NCBI GenBank assembly: GCA_023415575.1
Contig: JAEZKF010000001.1
Coordinates: forward strand, 1-50,766
Source of the DNA: Bacillota bacterium
Lineage (GTDB): Bacteria > Bacillota > Clostridia > Oscillospirales > Ruminococcaceae
DNA length: 50,766 nt
Direction of reading: 5' to 3'
The notes under the pieces are model-generated. The model did not search any database and had not been told where the DNA came from. It worked only from the letters and a program-made list of their open reading frames with translations. This document shows, piece after piece, positions 15,592 to 24,144 of this stretch. The number at the start of each line of letters is the position of its first letter. The first letter of the stretch is position 1. The position numbers were made by a program, and so were the translations under genes.

Positions 15592-16539
15592 GTGAGAATT
15601 GTAATACTGGATGCAGCTGCTATCAGCAACAACGATGTAAGCTTTGCTCCTATACAGGCGTTAGGAGAAACCATTCTCTATGACGATACGCCCAAAGAGC
15701 TTGTGGTAGAGCGGATTCGGGATGCGGACTGTGTGATGTCTAACCGCACTCCCCTGCGCGAGGATGTGCTAAAGCAGGCGCCACGTCTCAAATGGATAGG
15801 CACCTTCTCCACCGGATATAATCAGGTCGACATTGATGCCGCAAAACGGCTTGGTATCGTTGTTTCGAACGTGCCCCATTATTCCACTGGCGCCGTCGCC
15901 CAGATGACATTCTCACTTTTGCTGGAGCTTGCGATGCACGTGGGTGACTTCAACACTGCGGTGCAAAACGGTGTATGGCAGCGGGATGGCGTGCGTGCCA
16001 TGTGGCATTGCCCCATGACTGAGCTAGCCGGCAAGACGATGGGCATCATCGGATTTGGCAGCATCGGCGGCGCGGTGGCAAGGCTTGCCCTTGCGTTTGA
16101 CATGAACGTTCTGGCATACAGCCGTACCCCCAAGCCCGGGCAGGTACCCTTTGTTTCGCTTGATGAACTTCTTACAAAGAGCGATGTGGTATCATTACAC
16201 CTGCCGCTTTCCGATGAAACACGCGGGCTGATTTCGGCAGACCGCATTGCAAAGATGAAGAAGAATGCCTTTTTCATTAACACGGCGCGCGGGCCGATTG
16301 TCGATGAACAGGCGCTTGCCGATGCCCTGAACGCGGGCAGGATTGCTGGCGCTGCGGTAGATGTGGTCAGCAGAGAGCCCATCCGGGATGACAACCCCCT
16401 GCTTACCGCAAAGAACTGCATCATCACCCCGCATGTTGCGTGGGCACCCATTGAAACCCGCGTTCGGCTCGTTTCGCTTGTGGCGCAGAATCTGGCCGCC
16501 TTCCTTGCGGGCAGCCCCATCAATGTAGTAAACCCGTAA
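15592..16539 (+). CDS. D-2-hydroxyacid dehydrogenase (glycerate dehydrogenase-like)
   Basis: A 315-residue NAD-dependent oxidoreductase. The nucleotide-binding GFGSIG is at residues 154-159. The catalytic triad of the family is present as Arg in NTARGPIVDE, Glu in SREPI and His in TPHVAW. The sequence resembles glycerate/hydroxypyruvate reductases, but substrate specificity in this family cannot be set from the sequence. Translation starts at GTG 15592 behind a GAGGGA ribosome site, 18 bases after the Gx-family gene, so it may be the last gene of that operon, although it has no obvious functional tie to it. A strong terminator follows. Confidence 0.9.
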   Translation: MRIVILDAAAISNNDVSFAPIQALGETILYDDTPKELVVERIRDADCVMSNRTPLREDVLKQAPRLKWIGTFSTGYNQVDIDAAKRLGIVVSNVPHYSTGAVAQMTFSLLLELAMHVGDFNTAVQNGVWQRDGVRAMWHCPMTELAGKTMGIIGFGSIGGAVARLALAFDMNVLAYSRTPKPGQVPFVSLDELLTKSDVVSLHLPLSDETRGLISADRIAKMKKNAFFINTARGPIVDEQALADALNAGRIAGAAVDVVSREPIRDDNPLLTAKNCIITPHVAWAPIETRVRLVSLVAQNLAAFLAGSPINVVNP

Positions 16540-16579
16540 AGACATACCTAGTTGTAGTATAGCTTTAATCAGGCATGAT

Positions 16580-16613
16580 AAAGGCTGACATGGTTTAGAC
16601 CATGTCAGCCTTT
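16580..16613. terminator. Strong intrinsic terminator, usable in both directions
   Basis: A perfect 15-base stem (16580-16594 with 16599-16613) and a TTAG loop, followed by more T on the plus strand. It closes the dehydrogenase gene and faces the convergent nucleotidyltransferase gene. Confidence 0.92.
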
Positions 16614-16627
16614 TTGATGTGTCTAAC

Positions 16628-17476
16628 TTATTGCGCAAGTTCTTCTGCGCATTCGGTCATAATCCAAGACTGGGCAAAGGAATCGGCTTTGTGCGGGTAT
16701 GAGTAGCCCAGCTTTTTTGAAATATCCATGGTAATTATGCGGAACAGCTCCATTATGGCCTGCAGAGCTTTTATCATTTCCTTTGGCTCGTACCGCGAAA
16801 AGACAAGCGGAATGCGGGCGATAACGCTTCCGTCTGCCCACTTTTCTATCAATCGCCCGTTATGCCATGTGTCGTATTCCGGCCCGTTGTTAACGTGGGC
16901 TTGCAGTTCAATCACTCTTAAAAGGATATACTTCAAATAGGAATCGGCGCAGGATTTGGCGGTCCACAGCTCACCCCGCTTAATCTTCTTTACCGTCCAT
17001 ATGGTGTGATACCAAAAGTCATTTGCGAGATTGAGAAATTCCGCCTCAGCCATGATTGTGTAGGTATTGGGGGGAAATGTGAGTTTATCTAAAGCAGCAC
17101 CAATGCCGATTTTATCAACCAAAACCCGATACCCGCGGGAGAGGATTGCCCCACTCGAGGAGTCTACCGTTATGCCGGACGGCAGGATGACAAAATCGAC
17201 ATCCAAACAGCCCTCAAAAAGCACTCTGCGCTCCTTTTCTCCTCCAGGTGTATCTTCAATAAACGAGATATGGAAATTACCGAGTGTATGTAGCCACTCG
17301 TCGTTAAATAAAAAGTAGTCCGTGTCCTTTACAAAGAAGAGTAGATCAAGGTCTGAGTACTCATCGGCAGGGGTGTTCTCTCTTGCCTGCGAGCCAATCA
17401 CAACGACTGCATCAACTAAGGGACTTGACTGCGCAAACTCTGTAATCTTCTGTATGAGGGCTGAGTATTTTTGCAT
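16628..17476 (-). CDS. ANT(6)-like aminoglycoside nucleotidyltransferase family protein
   Basis: A 282-residue protein of the AadE/ANT(6) adenylyltransferase family. The nucleotidyltransferase core has Gly28-Ser29 in GSQARE and the metal-binding pair Asp42/Asp44 in SDLDLLFF, with the third acidic residue in LDVDFVILP. The NDFWYHTIWTVKKIKRGEL and LGYSYP segments align with those of ANT(6) enzymes. Such enzymes transfer AMP to streptomycin, but distant chromosomal members need not confer resistance. The gene follows the patatin gene by 26 bases on the same strand. The N-terminal core is intact, so an active nucleotidyltransferase is likely; its natural substrate is unknown. Confidence 0.85.
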   Translation of the reverse strand: MQKYSALIQKITEFAQSSPLVDAVVVIGSQARENTPADEYSDLDLLFFVKDTDYFLFNDEWLHTLGNFHISFIEDTPGGEKERRVLFEGCLDVDFVILPSGITVDSSSGAILSRGYRVLVDKIGIGAALDKLTFPPNTYTIMAEAEFLNLANDFWYHTIWTVKKIKRGELWTAKSCADSYLKYILLRVIELQAHVNNGPEYDTWHNGRLIEKWADGSVIARIPLVFSRYEPKEMIKALQAIMELFRIITMDISKKLGYSYPHKADSFAQSWIMTECAEELAQ

Positions 17477-17502
17477 CTTTGTTTCCTCCTAATGTGTTGT
17501 AA

Positions 17503-18870
17503 CTACCGCTCTAATTTTAGGATACTGCTCAGTGCGATGATGTACACGGCTGCCATGAATTCGTCGGGCAGGGTTGCGGCAAGCAGTGCAATCATCCGCT
17601 TGTTTTCCTCCAGGTGTTCGTAGTCAGACAGATATGAAAGGACATACATCATGCGGTTGAGCGGCGAGATGGGCGATACCGTCTTGGTGATGGCTGCGAT
17701 GCTCTCGCGAACCGAAAGTGCCGGCCCCACCTCTAGCCCGAGCTCCGAATAAGGCAGCCTTGCGTGGCGGACAGCATGGTTCATCACCCGCAGGTTAAAG
17801 GTCTCAAAGCTGTAAACCTCAAGCGGGTTGATTTCGAGAATCTCCCCCGCCGCCTCGGCAGCCGAGAGGACAATATCCGTTGTGCCAACCGTGTGCTTGC
17901 TCGAATGTTTTTTTGTCGCGCGCATGACCGCGTACTTGGCGAGATACTCCGGCACGGTATCTATGCTGCCCGGCAGGTTGCGGGGCAGCTTTGCATCGAT
18001 ATCCATACCCATGCGGGCAAAGAAGGCGCGAAAGAGTGAAAAGATGTGCAGGGCATTCTTGTAGGCCTCGCCTTTGTGGAAGGTGTACTTCTCACCGTCA
18101 TAGTGCCCAAAATGCTTCATGCACTCGTTATAACCGAGGGTGATGTTTCGCTTTGCGCGGCTTTTGTCAAACACAAGCATGGCACCCAAATCCCAGCGAG
18201 GTTCTATGAGGTTGCTGGGGATTGCCTTTAAAAAGGCCTTATGGATGATGCCCGGGGTATGAAGCCCCACCACAACCGCCTCATCGGCGCCGCCGCGCAC
18301 GGCAAGGCGGATAGGCAGGTTGTCGCAGTACCCTCCGTCAATGAACATCTTCCCGTCAATCTCGTAGCTGTGCATGGCGGGGAAACAGGAGGCGCTAGCT
18401 ATCATGTAGTCAACAAGCATTCCCTGCGGTATCTCTTCGATAAAAAGCTCGTGCCCCTTCATTGCCGGTACCTCAAATGTAACAAGCCCATACCGGATGT
18501 TTGAAGAGCGAATCTTATCCTCGTCAATCACTTCTCTTAAAAGCTTAGCAAGCGGTGCACTGCTCACGCCTCTGGTGCGGAAGGCTTCGCGCGCAAGGGA
18601 GTTTAACGTTGCAAGCACGCCATCAACCCGGTCGGTGTTCTGCACGCCGTCAAACTCCAGTATTCTGGTGGTATCAATCTCTTCCCAAAGCTGATAGGCT
18701 GTGTCCATGTTCCCCTGTGCGATAACCGCGCCGTTGAGCGCCCCAACCGAGGTGCCCGTTACGATATCCACACGCATGTCAAGGTCGCGCAGGGCCTTCC
18801 ACACACCGATCTCGTATGAGCCTCGTGCTCCGCCGCCGCCAAGTACCAAAGCCCGTTTGATGACAACCAC
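17503..18870 (-). CDS. Patatin-like phospholipase
   Basis: A 455-residue serine lipid hydrolase of the patatin/RssA type. The oxyanion loop GGGGARG is at residues 11-17, the nucleophile elbow GTSVG has Ser41, and the catalytic Asp lies in FIDGGYCDNLP. The patatin domain covers roughly residues 6-210. The remaining 240 residues form a C-terminal extension I do not recognise, seemingly helical. There is no signal peptide, so the protein is cytoplasmic or peripheral on the inner membrane face. Translation starts at GTG. It precedes the ANT(6)-like gene, probably co-transcribed, though no shared function is apparent. Confidence 0.9.
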   Translation of the reverse strand: MVVIKRALVLGGGGARGSYEIGVWKALRDLDMRVDIVTGTSVGALNGAVIAQGNMDTAYQLWEEIDTTRILEFDGVQNTDRVDGVLATLNSLAREAFRTRGVSSAPLAKLLREVIDEDKIRSSNIRYGLVTFEVPAMKGHELFIEEIPQGMLVDYMIASASCFPAMHSYEIDGKMFIDGGYCDNLPIRLAVRGGADEAVVVGLHTPGIIHKAFLKAIPSNLIEPRWDLGAMLVFDKSRAKRNITLGYNECMKHFGHYDGEKYTFHKGEAYKNALHIFSLFRAFFARMGMDIDAKLPRNLPGSIDTVPEYLAKYAVMRATKKHSSKHTVGTTDIVLSAAEAAGEILEINPLEVYSFETFNLRVMNHAVRHARLPYSELGLEVGPALSVRESIAAITKTVSPISPLNRMMYVLSYLSDYEHLEENKRMIALLAATLPDEFMAAVYIIALSSILKLER

Positions 18871-19045
18871 CTACCTTCTTGTTATGTAAACTTCACACCT
18901 TAAATTATACCGAAATCCGGTTAAAAGACAATCATTTTTTGGGAGAATAGTTTTTTAACTTGCGCAAACACTATCTACATATTGATTATGATTTTGGGGT
19001 AGAAGCAATGATGACTTGTGGCTTGCCTGTAGCAGGGGATTTTCT

Positions 19046-19468
19046 ATGCCGGTAAATGCCGATTGTGAAGTGCTCGAGTTTATCAAGTATGCAAGCATGC
19101 TGCGCATCAAAAACGCAACACGTCTGATAAAGGAGGACATACCCCCCGCCTTTGCTTATGTGCTTGCTGATGAGCTGCGCGCAAACCGCCAGATTTCAAG
19201 GCGTTGCAGTGTGTATCTTGCGCGTCTTTGCCCTGACAAAACCCAAAGCCGCAACAACGCGCAGAAAAATCGCCTTGATGCAGGCATCTCTACCTTTGAT
19301 ATACAAACCGCCTCAGAGATGCTTATCGTAAGCGCAACAGCCGAGATTATCGGGATTACGCGGCGGCTCAGTGCAAACGGTGACTGCTCTGAACGCGTGG
19401 TTTTGTTTTGCGAGAAGGTCATTGAATCGGAAAACCAGTTCATCGACCGACTAAGAAGCTTTTTATAA
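19046..19468 (+). CDS. Hypothetical protein, 140 residues
   Basis: No family is recognised. The protein is predicted to be soluble and largely helical, with an acidic, hydrophobic periodicity (EFIKYASMLRI, TASEMLIVSATAEIIG) suggesting a helical bundle. The ATG at 19046 is preceded by AGGGGAT at a suitable distance. A second small gene follows after 21 bases and then a strong terminator, so the two form a small unit. The sequence is not repetitive and its codon use resembles the surrounding genes. I infer a real but lineage-specific gene. Confidence 0.7.
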   Translation: MPVNADCEVLEFIKYASMLRIKNATRLIKEDIPPAFAYVLADELRANRQISRRCSVYLARLCPDKTQSRNNAQKNRLDAGISTFDIQTASEMLIVSATAEIIGITRRLSANGDCSERVVLFCEKVIESENQFIDRLRSFL

Positions 19469-19489
19469 TAGAAAGGAAATGGGTTTGCT

Positions 19490-19690
19490 ATGCCGAAGAA
19501 CAAAGATCCTATGAACGGAAATGCAGGGCCGGGAAAGCTGATTGAAGGCTCTCCCCTGCGCGCTGTGACCCGACGCAATCGACTCCGCAGCGATGCGCAC
19601 ATCGCCCCCATCCTTTCGGACACCGATGTTGAGATTGCAAAGGAGTTTGCACAGGGCAACGAACGGCTTAAGAAAAACGACAAACAATAA
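19490..19690 (+). CDS. Small hypothetical protein, 66 residues
   Basis: A highly charged, hydrophilic protein without membrane segments or cysteines. It is basic in the middle (AVTRRNRLRS) and ends in a Lys/Asn-rich tail. It follows the 140-residue gene closely, with a purine-rich AAAGGAAA upstream, and ends immediately before a perfect terminator, which supports expression. No function can be assigned. Confidence 0.6.
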   Translation: MPKNKDPMNGNAGPGKLIEGSPLRAVTRRNRLRSDAHIAPILSDTDVEIAKEFAQGNERLKKNDKQ

Positions 19691-19691
19691 T

Positions 19692-19734
19692 AAAAGCGAC
19701 AGGCTATAGTTAGATGCTATAGCCTGTCGCTTTT
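19692..19734. terminator. Strong bidirectional terminator
   Basis: A perfect 18-base stem (19692-19709 with 19717-19734) and a 7-base loop, bordered by A and T runs. It ends the two small plus-strand genes and the convergent transketolase operon. Confidence 0.93.
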
Positions 19735-19758
19735 TATATCGCCCATAACGGGGGAATT

Positions 19759-20709
19759 TTATTTCTTCTTTGCAAGCAGCTCTTTTGCCTTGATAACAAG
19801 GTTCTCTGCACTCAGGCCATACTCTTTTAAGAGCTCAACTGCAGGGCCGGAGGTGCCGAACTCATCGTTGATGCCGACGCGCAGCATGGGTACGGGATAC
19901 TGCTCACCCAGCACCTCTGCAACTGCACCGCCCAAACCGCCGATGATGTTGTGCTCCTCTGCGGTCAGAATAGCGCCTGTTTCCTTCGCTGCCTTCACAA
20001 GCAGGTCTGCGTCAATCGGCTTGATGGTGTGGATATTGATAACACGCGCATCGATGCCCTGCTCTGCAAGGGTATTAGCTGCCGTGAGCGCCTCGCCTAC
20101 CATAAGACCGGTGGCGACGATGGTTAGATCCTTACCGTCGCGCAGGGTAACGCCCTTGCCAATCTCAAAGTGATAGTCGGGGTTTGTGTTAATTACCGGA
20201 ACAGCCAGTCTGCCAAAGCGCAGGTAAACCGGCCCCTTCATCTCGGCAGCCGCCTTAACCGCAGCCTTTGCCTCGATGTCGTCCGAAGGGTTGATGATGG
20301 TCATGCCGGGGATGGTGCGCATCAGGGCGATATCCTCATTGCACTGATGGGTTGCACCGTCCTCGCCGACTGAGATGCCGGCATGGGTTGCACCAATCTT
20401 TACATTCAGGTGGGGGTAACCGATGGAGTTGCGTACCTGCTCAAAGGCACGGCCTGCCGCAAACATGGCAAAGGTGCTTGCAAACACCACCTTACCGGTG
20501 GAGGCAATACCCGCAGCAACGCCCATCATGTTGGATTCTGCAATGCCGCAATCAACAAAGCGCTCGGGGCACTTCTTTTTAAAGGTAATGGTCTTGGTAG
20601 CCATCGCAAGGTCGGCATCCAGCACCACAAGATCATCCATTGTCTGGGAAAGCTCTGCGAGCATTTCGCCGTAGCTTTCTCTGGTCGCCTTCTTAACTAT
20701 ATCAGCCAT
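19759..20709 (-). CDS. Transketolase, C-terminal subunit
   Basis: A 316-residue protein corresponding to the pyrimidine-binding and C-terminal domains of transketolase. VDCGIAESNMMGVAAGIA contains the conserved Glu that activates the thiamine cofactor, and GEDGATHQCNEDIALMR is the typical active-site segment. It works with the separate N-terminal subunit in the non-oxidative pentose phosphate pathway, moving two-carbon units between sugar phosphates. The start is ATG 20709 behind GGAGAG; a TTG 6 bases upstream is less likely. It is the second gene of a two-gene operon, 40 bases after the first. The split form is common in Clostridia and archaea. Confidence 0.93.
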   Translation of the reverse strand: MADIVKKATRESYGEMLAELSQTMDDLVVLDADLAMATKTITFKKKCPERFVDCGIAESNMMGVAAGIASTGKVVFASTFAMFAAGRAFEQVRNSIGYPHLNVKIGATHAGISVGEDGATHQCNEDIALMRTIPGMTIINPSDDIEAKAAVKAAAEMKGPVYLRFGRLAVPVINTNPDYHFEIGKGVTLRDGKDLTIVATGLMVGEALTAANTLAEQGIDARVINIHTIKPIDADLLVKAAKETGAILTAEEHNIIGGLGGAVAEVLGEQYPVPMLRVGINDEFGTSGPAVELLKEYGLSAENLVIKAKELLAKKK

Positions 20710-20749
20710 TGTCAACTCTCCATTCTGCTGTTTTACGAAACATCACGCC

Positions 20750-21592
20750 TTAGGCCTCTAGCGACGCAAGAGTCGCTTTGAGCTCGTTCATCGCCTGCTC
20801 ATACTGCTCTGCATTGGGGGCGGTGCCGTGCCAGTTTACGTTGTTTTCCATAAACGAAACGCCCTTGCCCTTGACTGTGTCGCAGATGATTGCAGTCGGC
20901 TTGCCTTTGATTGTTTTTGCTTCTTTTACTGCGTTGTCAATCTCGTCAAAGCAATGTCCGTTGATTTCAATGACATGGAAGCCGAATGCCTTAAACTTCT
21001 CAGCAATCGGATAGGGAGAGCAAACCTCATCGACCGAGCCGTCGATTTGCAGGTTGTTGTTGTCTACGAACACGCACAGGTTGTCAAGCTTTCTGTGGGC
21101 GGAAAGCATGAGTGCCTCCCACACCTGACCCTCCTGAAGCTCGCCATCGCCTAGTAGTGCGTAAACGCGGTAGGTGTCGCCGAACATCTTGCCGGAGATG
21201 GCCATGCCACAGGCTGCGGAGATACCCTGTCCGAGCGAGCCGGTAGTCATATCAACGCCGGGTGTGCCCTTCATCTCGGGGTGGCCCTGCAAGATGGCAT
21301 GGGGCTTTCTTAAACGCTTTAACTCCTCTGTGGGGAAGAAGCCACGCAAAGCAAGCGTCGCATACAATCCGGGCGCGCAATGGCCCTTGGAGAGTACAAA
21401 ACGGTCGCGGTCCGGCTTATCGGGATTGGCCGGGTCGATATTAAGCTCCTCAAAGTACAGATAGGTCATTACATCCGCTGCTGAAAGCGACCCACCGGGG
21501 TGTCCGCTCTTTGCGTGGAAGGTGCCCTCTATTGCACCCATTCTGACCTTGCAGGCAAGCTGCTTGAGCCTCTGCTTGTTGCTAGCATCCAT
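20750..21592 (-). CDS. Transketolase, N-terminal subunit
   Basis: A 280-residue protein forming the diphosphate-binding domain of a split transketolase. The thiamine-diphosphate motif runs from GDGELQEGQVWEAL to the Asn pair in FVDNNNLQ. SKGHCAPGLYATLA and HAKSGHPGGSLS are further family blocks containing active-site His residues. The ATG is preceded by GGAGGT. It must assemble with the C-terminal subunit encoded next, since each active site lies between the two domains. Upstream, the 10-base TCCCGCACGG occurs twice (21659 and 21677) with no known meaning. Confidence 0.94.
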   Translation of the reverse strand: MDASNKQRLKQLACKVRMGAIEGTFHAKSGHPGGSLSAADVMTYLYFEELNIDPANPDKPDRDRFVLSKGHCAPGLYATLALRGFFPTEELKRLRKPHAILQGHPEMKGTPGVDMTTGSLGQGISAACGMAISGKMFGDTYRVYALLGDGELQEGQVWEALMLSAHRKLDNLCVFVDNNNLQIDGSVDEVCSPYPIAEKFKAFGFHVIEINGHCFDEIDNAVKEAKTIKGKPTAIICDTVKGKGVSFMENNVNWHGTAPNAEQYEQAMNELKATLASLEA

Positions 21593-21710
21593 TATTCAGT
21601 CTACCTCCGTTATGTTCAAATATGTTAACCGCGCTAATGCAGTATAACGGCAGATATCTCCCGCACGGCAGGTAAATCCCGCACGGTAAATATGTTCCCA
21701 CTCGGAGAGT

Positions 21711-22526
21711 TTATCCCGCGCACAAGGCTTCGATGTGCTCGATTAAATCGGCAACTGCGCCATTTTTGCAGTGACCGACTACGATGTCGGCTGTCTTTTT
21801 TAGGTCGTCCGGAGCGTTTTCGACAAATGCGCCGATTCCCGCCACCTTAATCATCTGCGCATCGTTATAGTAGTCACCGATGGCGGCGGTGTTTTCTCTC
21901 TTAATCCCCAAAAGGTCTGCAAGCTGAAGAAGACCTGTTCCCTTGTTCACCGCTTTGGGCAGAACCTCAAGATAGATGGGGGCTGACATGACAAACTCGG
22001 CTTCTACCCCTTCAAGGGATAGCGCATACTTGTTCATCTCTGCCATAATCTCGGGCTCGCCGGCAAACAGAACCTTTGTCCAGCTAGAGGACTGCGTGCC
22101 GCGCAGGGCCTCGACAAAGGGGAACTTTTCATACTCTATATGCATATTGATTTGATCGTTATACTGAAGTATGTAGGTGTGCTTTCCGGAAAACGCCTCT
22201 CCGCCTACTGTGGGAAAGCGGTCAAGCAAATCGTAGGCTATCGGCTTGACGCTGTCCGGAAGTGTATGTACAGCAAGTATCTTCTCGGATGCATAGTCAT
22301 ATACGACCGATCCGTTGTTGACAATTGCCGGGGTGTCGATGCCAAGGATATCTACTATCCTGCGGGCGGACTCGATGTTTCTGCCCGTAGCGATGGTGAA
22401 ACGGCCACCCGCCTTGCGAAATCTTTGAATGGCCTCAAGGTTTCTTTGGGGTATGCCCTTTTCGCCGTTGAGCAGGGTTTCGTCAAGGTCGGTTACTACC
22501 AAAAAGTCGGAAATGCGTTTTGACAT
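21711..22526 (-). CDS. HAD-superfamily Cof-type phosphatase
   Basis: A 271-residue cytoplasmic hydrolase of the Cof/YidA group (HAD subclass IIB). The nucleophile motif is DLDETLLNG with Asp13 and Asp15. Motif II is the TIATGRN segment, a Lys lies in KAVNKGTGL, and motif IV is GDYYNDAQMIKVAG. These enzymes dephosphorylate sugar phosphates or flavin/pyridoxal precursors; the substrate cannot be predicted. It lies between rluD (65 bases upstream) and the transketolase genes on the same strand, so it may be read through from the rluD operon. Confidence 0.9.
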   Translation of the reverse strand: MSKRISDFLVVTDLDETLLNGEKGIPQRNLEAIQRFRKAGGRFTIATGRNIESARRIVDILGIDTPAIVNNGSVVYDYASEKILAVHTLPDSVKPIAYDLLDRFPTVGGEAFSGKHTYILQYNDQINMHIEYEKFPFVEALRGTQSSSWTKVLFAGEPEIMAEMNKYALSLEGVEAEFVMSAPIYLEVLPKAVNKGTGLLQLADLLGIKRENTAAIGDYYNDAQMIKVAGIGAFVENAPDDLKKTADIVVGHCKNGAVADLIEHIEALCAG

Positions 22527-22591
22527 TGTATTAAATCCATACCTTCCCGGCTTTATGCCGTGTTATTCTATTATTGATGTAAGAATTGGTT

Positions 22592-23521
22592 TTATTCCAT
22601 TCGTCTAAGCTTGTCTAAAAAGTCAGTAAAATACGCGGGGAGGTCACTCTCAAACTCCATCCACTTGCCGGTTGTGGGGTGAGTAAACCCTAAGATTTTG
22701 GCGTGCAGGCATTGACCGCACAACTCCTTAATCGGCTTAGGGGGTCCATATACTGCATCACCCGCGACGGGATGACCGATATACGCCATGTGCACGCGTA
22801 TCTGGTGGGTTCGACCCGTTTCCAGCCTGACTGCCGCATGGGTAAAGCCCTTGTAACGGGTAATCACCCTGTAATGGGTGATTGCTTCTTTAGAGTTTTT
22901 ATCGGTGACCGCCATTTTTTTGCGGTTAATTGGGTGGCGACCGATGGGGGCATCAATTCTGCCGGTATCTTGGGGCAGACTGCCGTATACTACAGTTTCA
23001 TACTCCCGCAAAAAGGAGTGCTCTTTAATCTGCTCTGCGAGCGATTTGTGGGCGCGGTCGTTCTTTGCCACCATCAGGATGCCGCTGGTATCCTTGTCGA
23101 TGCGGTGGACGATACCGGGGCGCATCACCCCGTTTATGCCCGAAAGGCTGTCGCCGCAGTGGTGCAAAAGGGCGTTGACAAGCGTGCCCGTGTAGTTGCC
23201 GGCAGCCGGGTGAACCACCATGCCCTTCGGCTTATCCACCACGATAACATCATCATCCTCATACAGGATGTTTAAAGCGATATCCTCGGGGGTGGCTTCC
23301 AGCGGTACGGCATCAAAAAAGCTGACCGATACCTCGTCGCCTGCAGAAACCTTGTAGTTTTTGTTTTGGGGCAGGGTGTTCACGGTGACCCTGCCGCCTT
23401 CAATGAGCTTTTGCGCCTGAGAACGCGAAAGATCAGGCACGACGGTGCGCAAAAAAGCATCCAGCCGTGCCTCGTTGTATTCTTCGCTTACGAGATACTG
23501 CTCAGTCCTGCTCACCGGCAT
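22592..23521 (-). CDS. rluD: Large-subunit rRNA pseudouridine synthase, RluD family
   Basis: A 309-residue enzyme converting uridine to pseudouridine in structured RNA. An S4 RNA-binding domain occupies about residues 15-75 (LDAFLRTVVPDLSRSQAQKL). The catalytic Asp is in HRIDKDTSGILMVAK, and GRTHQIRVHMAYIGHPVAGD is the usual C-terminal block. In this position after lspA the family is named RluD/YlyB. The ATG at 23521 lies inside the end of lspA (20-base overlap) behind a GAGG ribosome site, implying translational coupling. The exact uridines modified are not readable. Confidence 0.9.
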   Translation of the reverse strand: MPVSRTEQYLVSEEYNEARLDAFLRTVVPDLSRSQAQKLIEGGRVTVNTLPQNKNYKVSAGDEVSVSFFDAVPLEATPEDIALNILYEDDDVIVVDKPKGMVVHPAAGNYTGTLVNALLHHCGDSLSGINGVMRPGIVHRIDKDTSGILMVAKNDRAHKSLAEQIKEHSFLREYETVVYGSLPQDTGRIDAPIGRHPINRKKMAVTDKNSKEAITHYRVITRYKGFTHAAVRLETGRTHQIRVHMAYIGHPVAGDAVYGPPKPIKELCGQCLHAKILGFTHPTTGKWMEFESDLPAYFTDFLDKLRRME

Positions 23522-24017
23522 CACCAGCCTCGGCTGCTTCTGTTTGCTCTTTTAAGCGCTTTGCTTGCATCGGCTCTATGACTATGAGGTATAAAATCAA
23601 CAGTCCCACGCCGATGCATACACAGGCGTCGGCAAGGTTGAACACATAGAAGTTAATCAGGCGAAAGTCGATATAGTCAACAACAAAGCCGCGAAAGATT
23701 CGGTCGATGAGGTTGCCAATACCGCCTGAGATAATCAGAGCGAAGCCCCAAATCATCACGCGGTCAGTCAGCTTACCGCTGAGAAGATATATAATTGCGG
23801 CTACGAGCACAACACCCGTCAGGCCGATGAGTATCCACCTTTGGCCCTGGAACATTCCAAACGCAGCACCGCGGTTTTCTACATAGGTCAGGTGAAGGAC
23901 GCCTTCGATAAGCGGCAGTGTGGCCACCTTAGTAAGGTTCTCAAGCACCAGATACTTTATCAACTGGTCGGCGGCGACCAGCAGTGCCGCCGCAAAAAGC
24001 GCTATATATGTTAGCAT
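23502..24017 (-). CDS. lspA: Lipoprotein signal peptidase (signal peptidase II)
   Basis: A 171-residue integral membrane aspartic protease with four hydrophobic segments. It cleaves the signal peptide of prolipoproteins before the lipidated Cys. The family blocks are ENRGAAFG, GNLIDRI, VVDYIDF (catalytic Asp114) and FNLADA (catalytic Asp130). Lipoproteins in this window that would need it are the FMN-binding protein (13298-13735) and the GHL10 protein (42023-43549). It lies between ileS and rluD, the standard Firmicutes order, with 127 bases separating it from ileS. Confidence 0.95.
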   Translation of the reverse strand: MLTYIALFAAALLVAADQLIKYLVLENLTKVATLPLIEGVLHLTYVENRGAAFGMFQGQRWILIGLTGVVLVAAIIYLLSGKLTDRVMIWGFALIISGGIGNLIDRIFRGFVVDYIDFRLINFYVFNLADACVCIGVGLLILYLIVIEPMQAKRLKEQTEAAEAGDAGEQD

Positions 24018-24144
24018 AGTTCCTCCAAAAATCCGTCATGGCTATCTTATTGTGAAAATGGTGCTTGTCAGGTACCATCTGCCCAGTAACATCTTACGCG
24101 AAAAACGGGGGTGCCGCTTTCCGCGTAAGAATAGTACATATCAG

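Noticed and set aside
21659..21686. 10-base repeat TCCCGCACGG before the transketolase genes as an operator
   Set aside because: Two short copies at 18-base spacing without symmetry or a clear promoter beside them are too weak to call.
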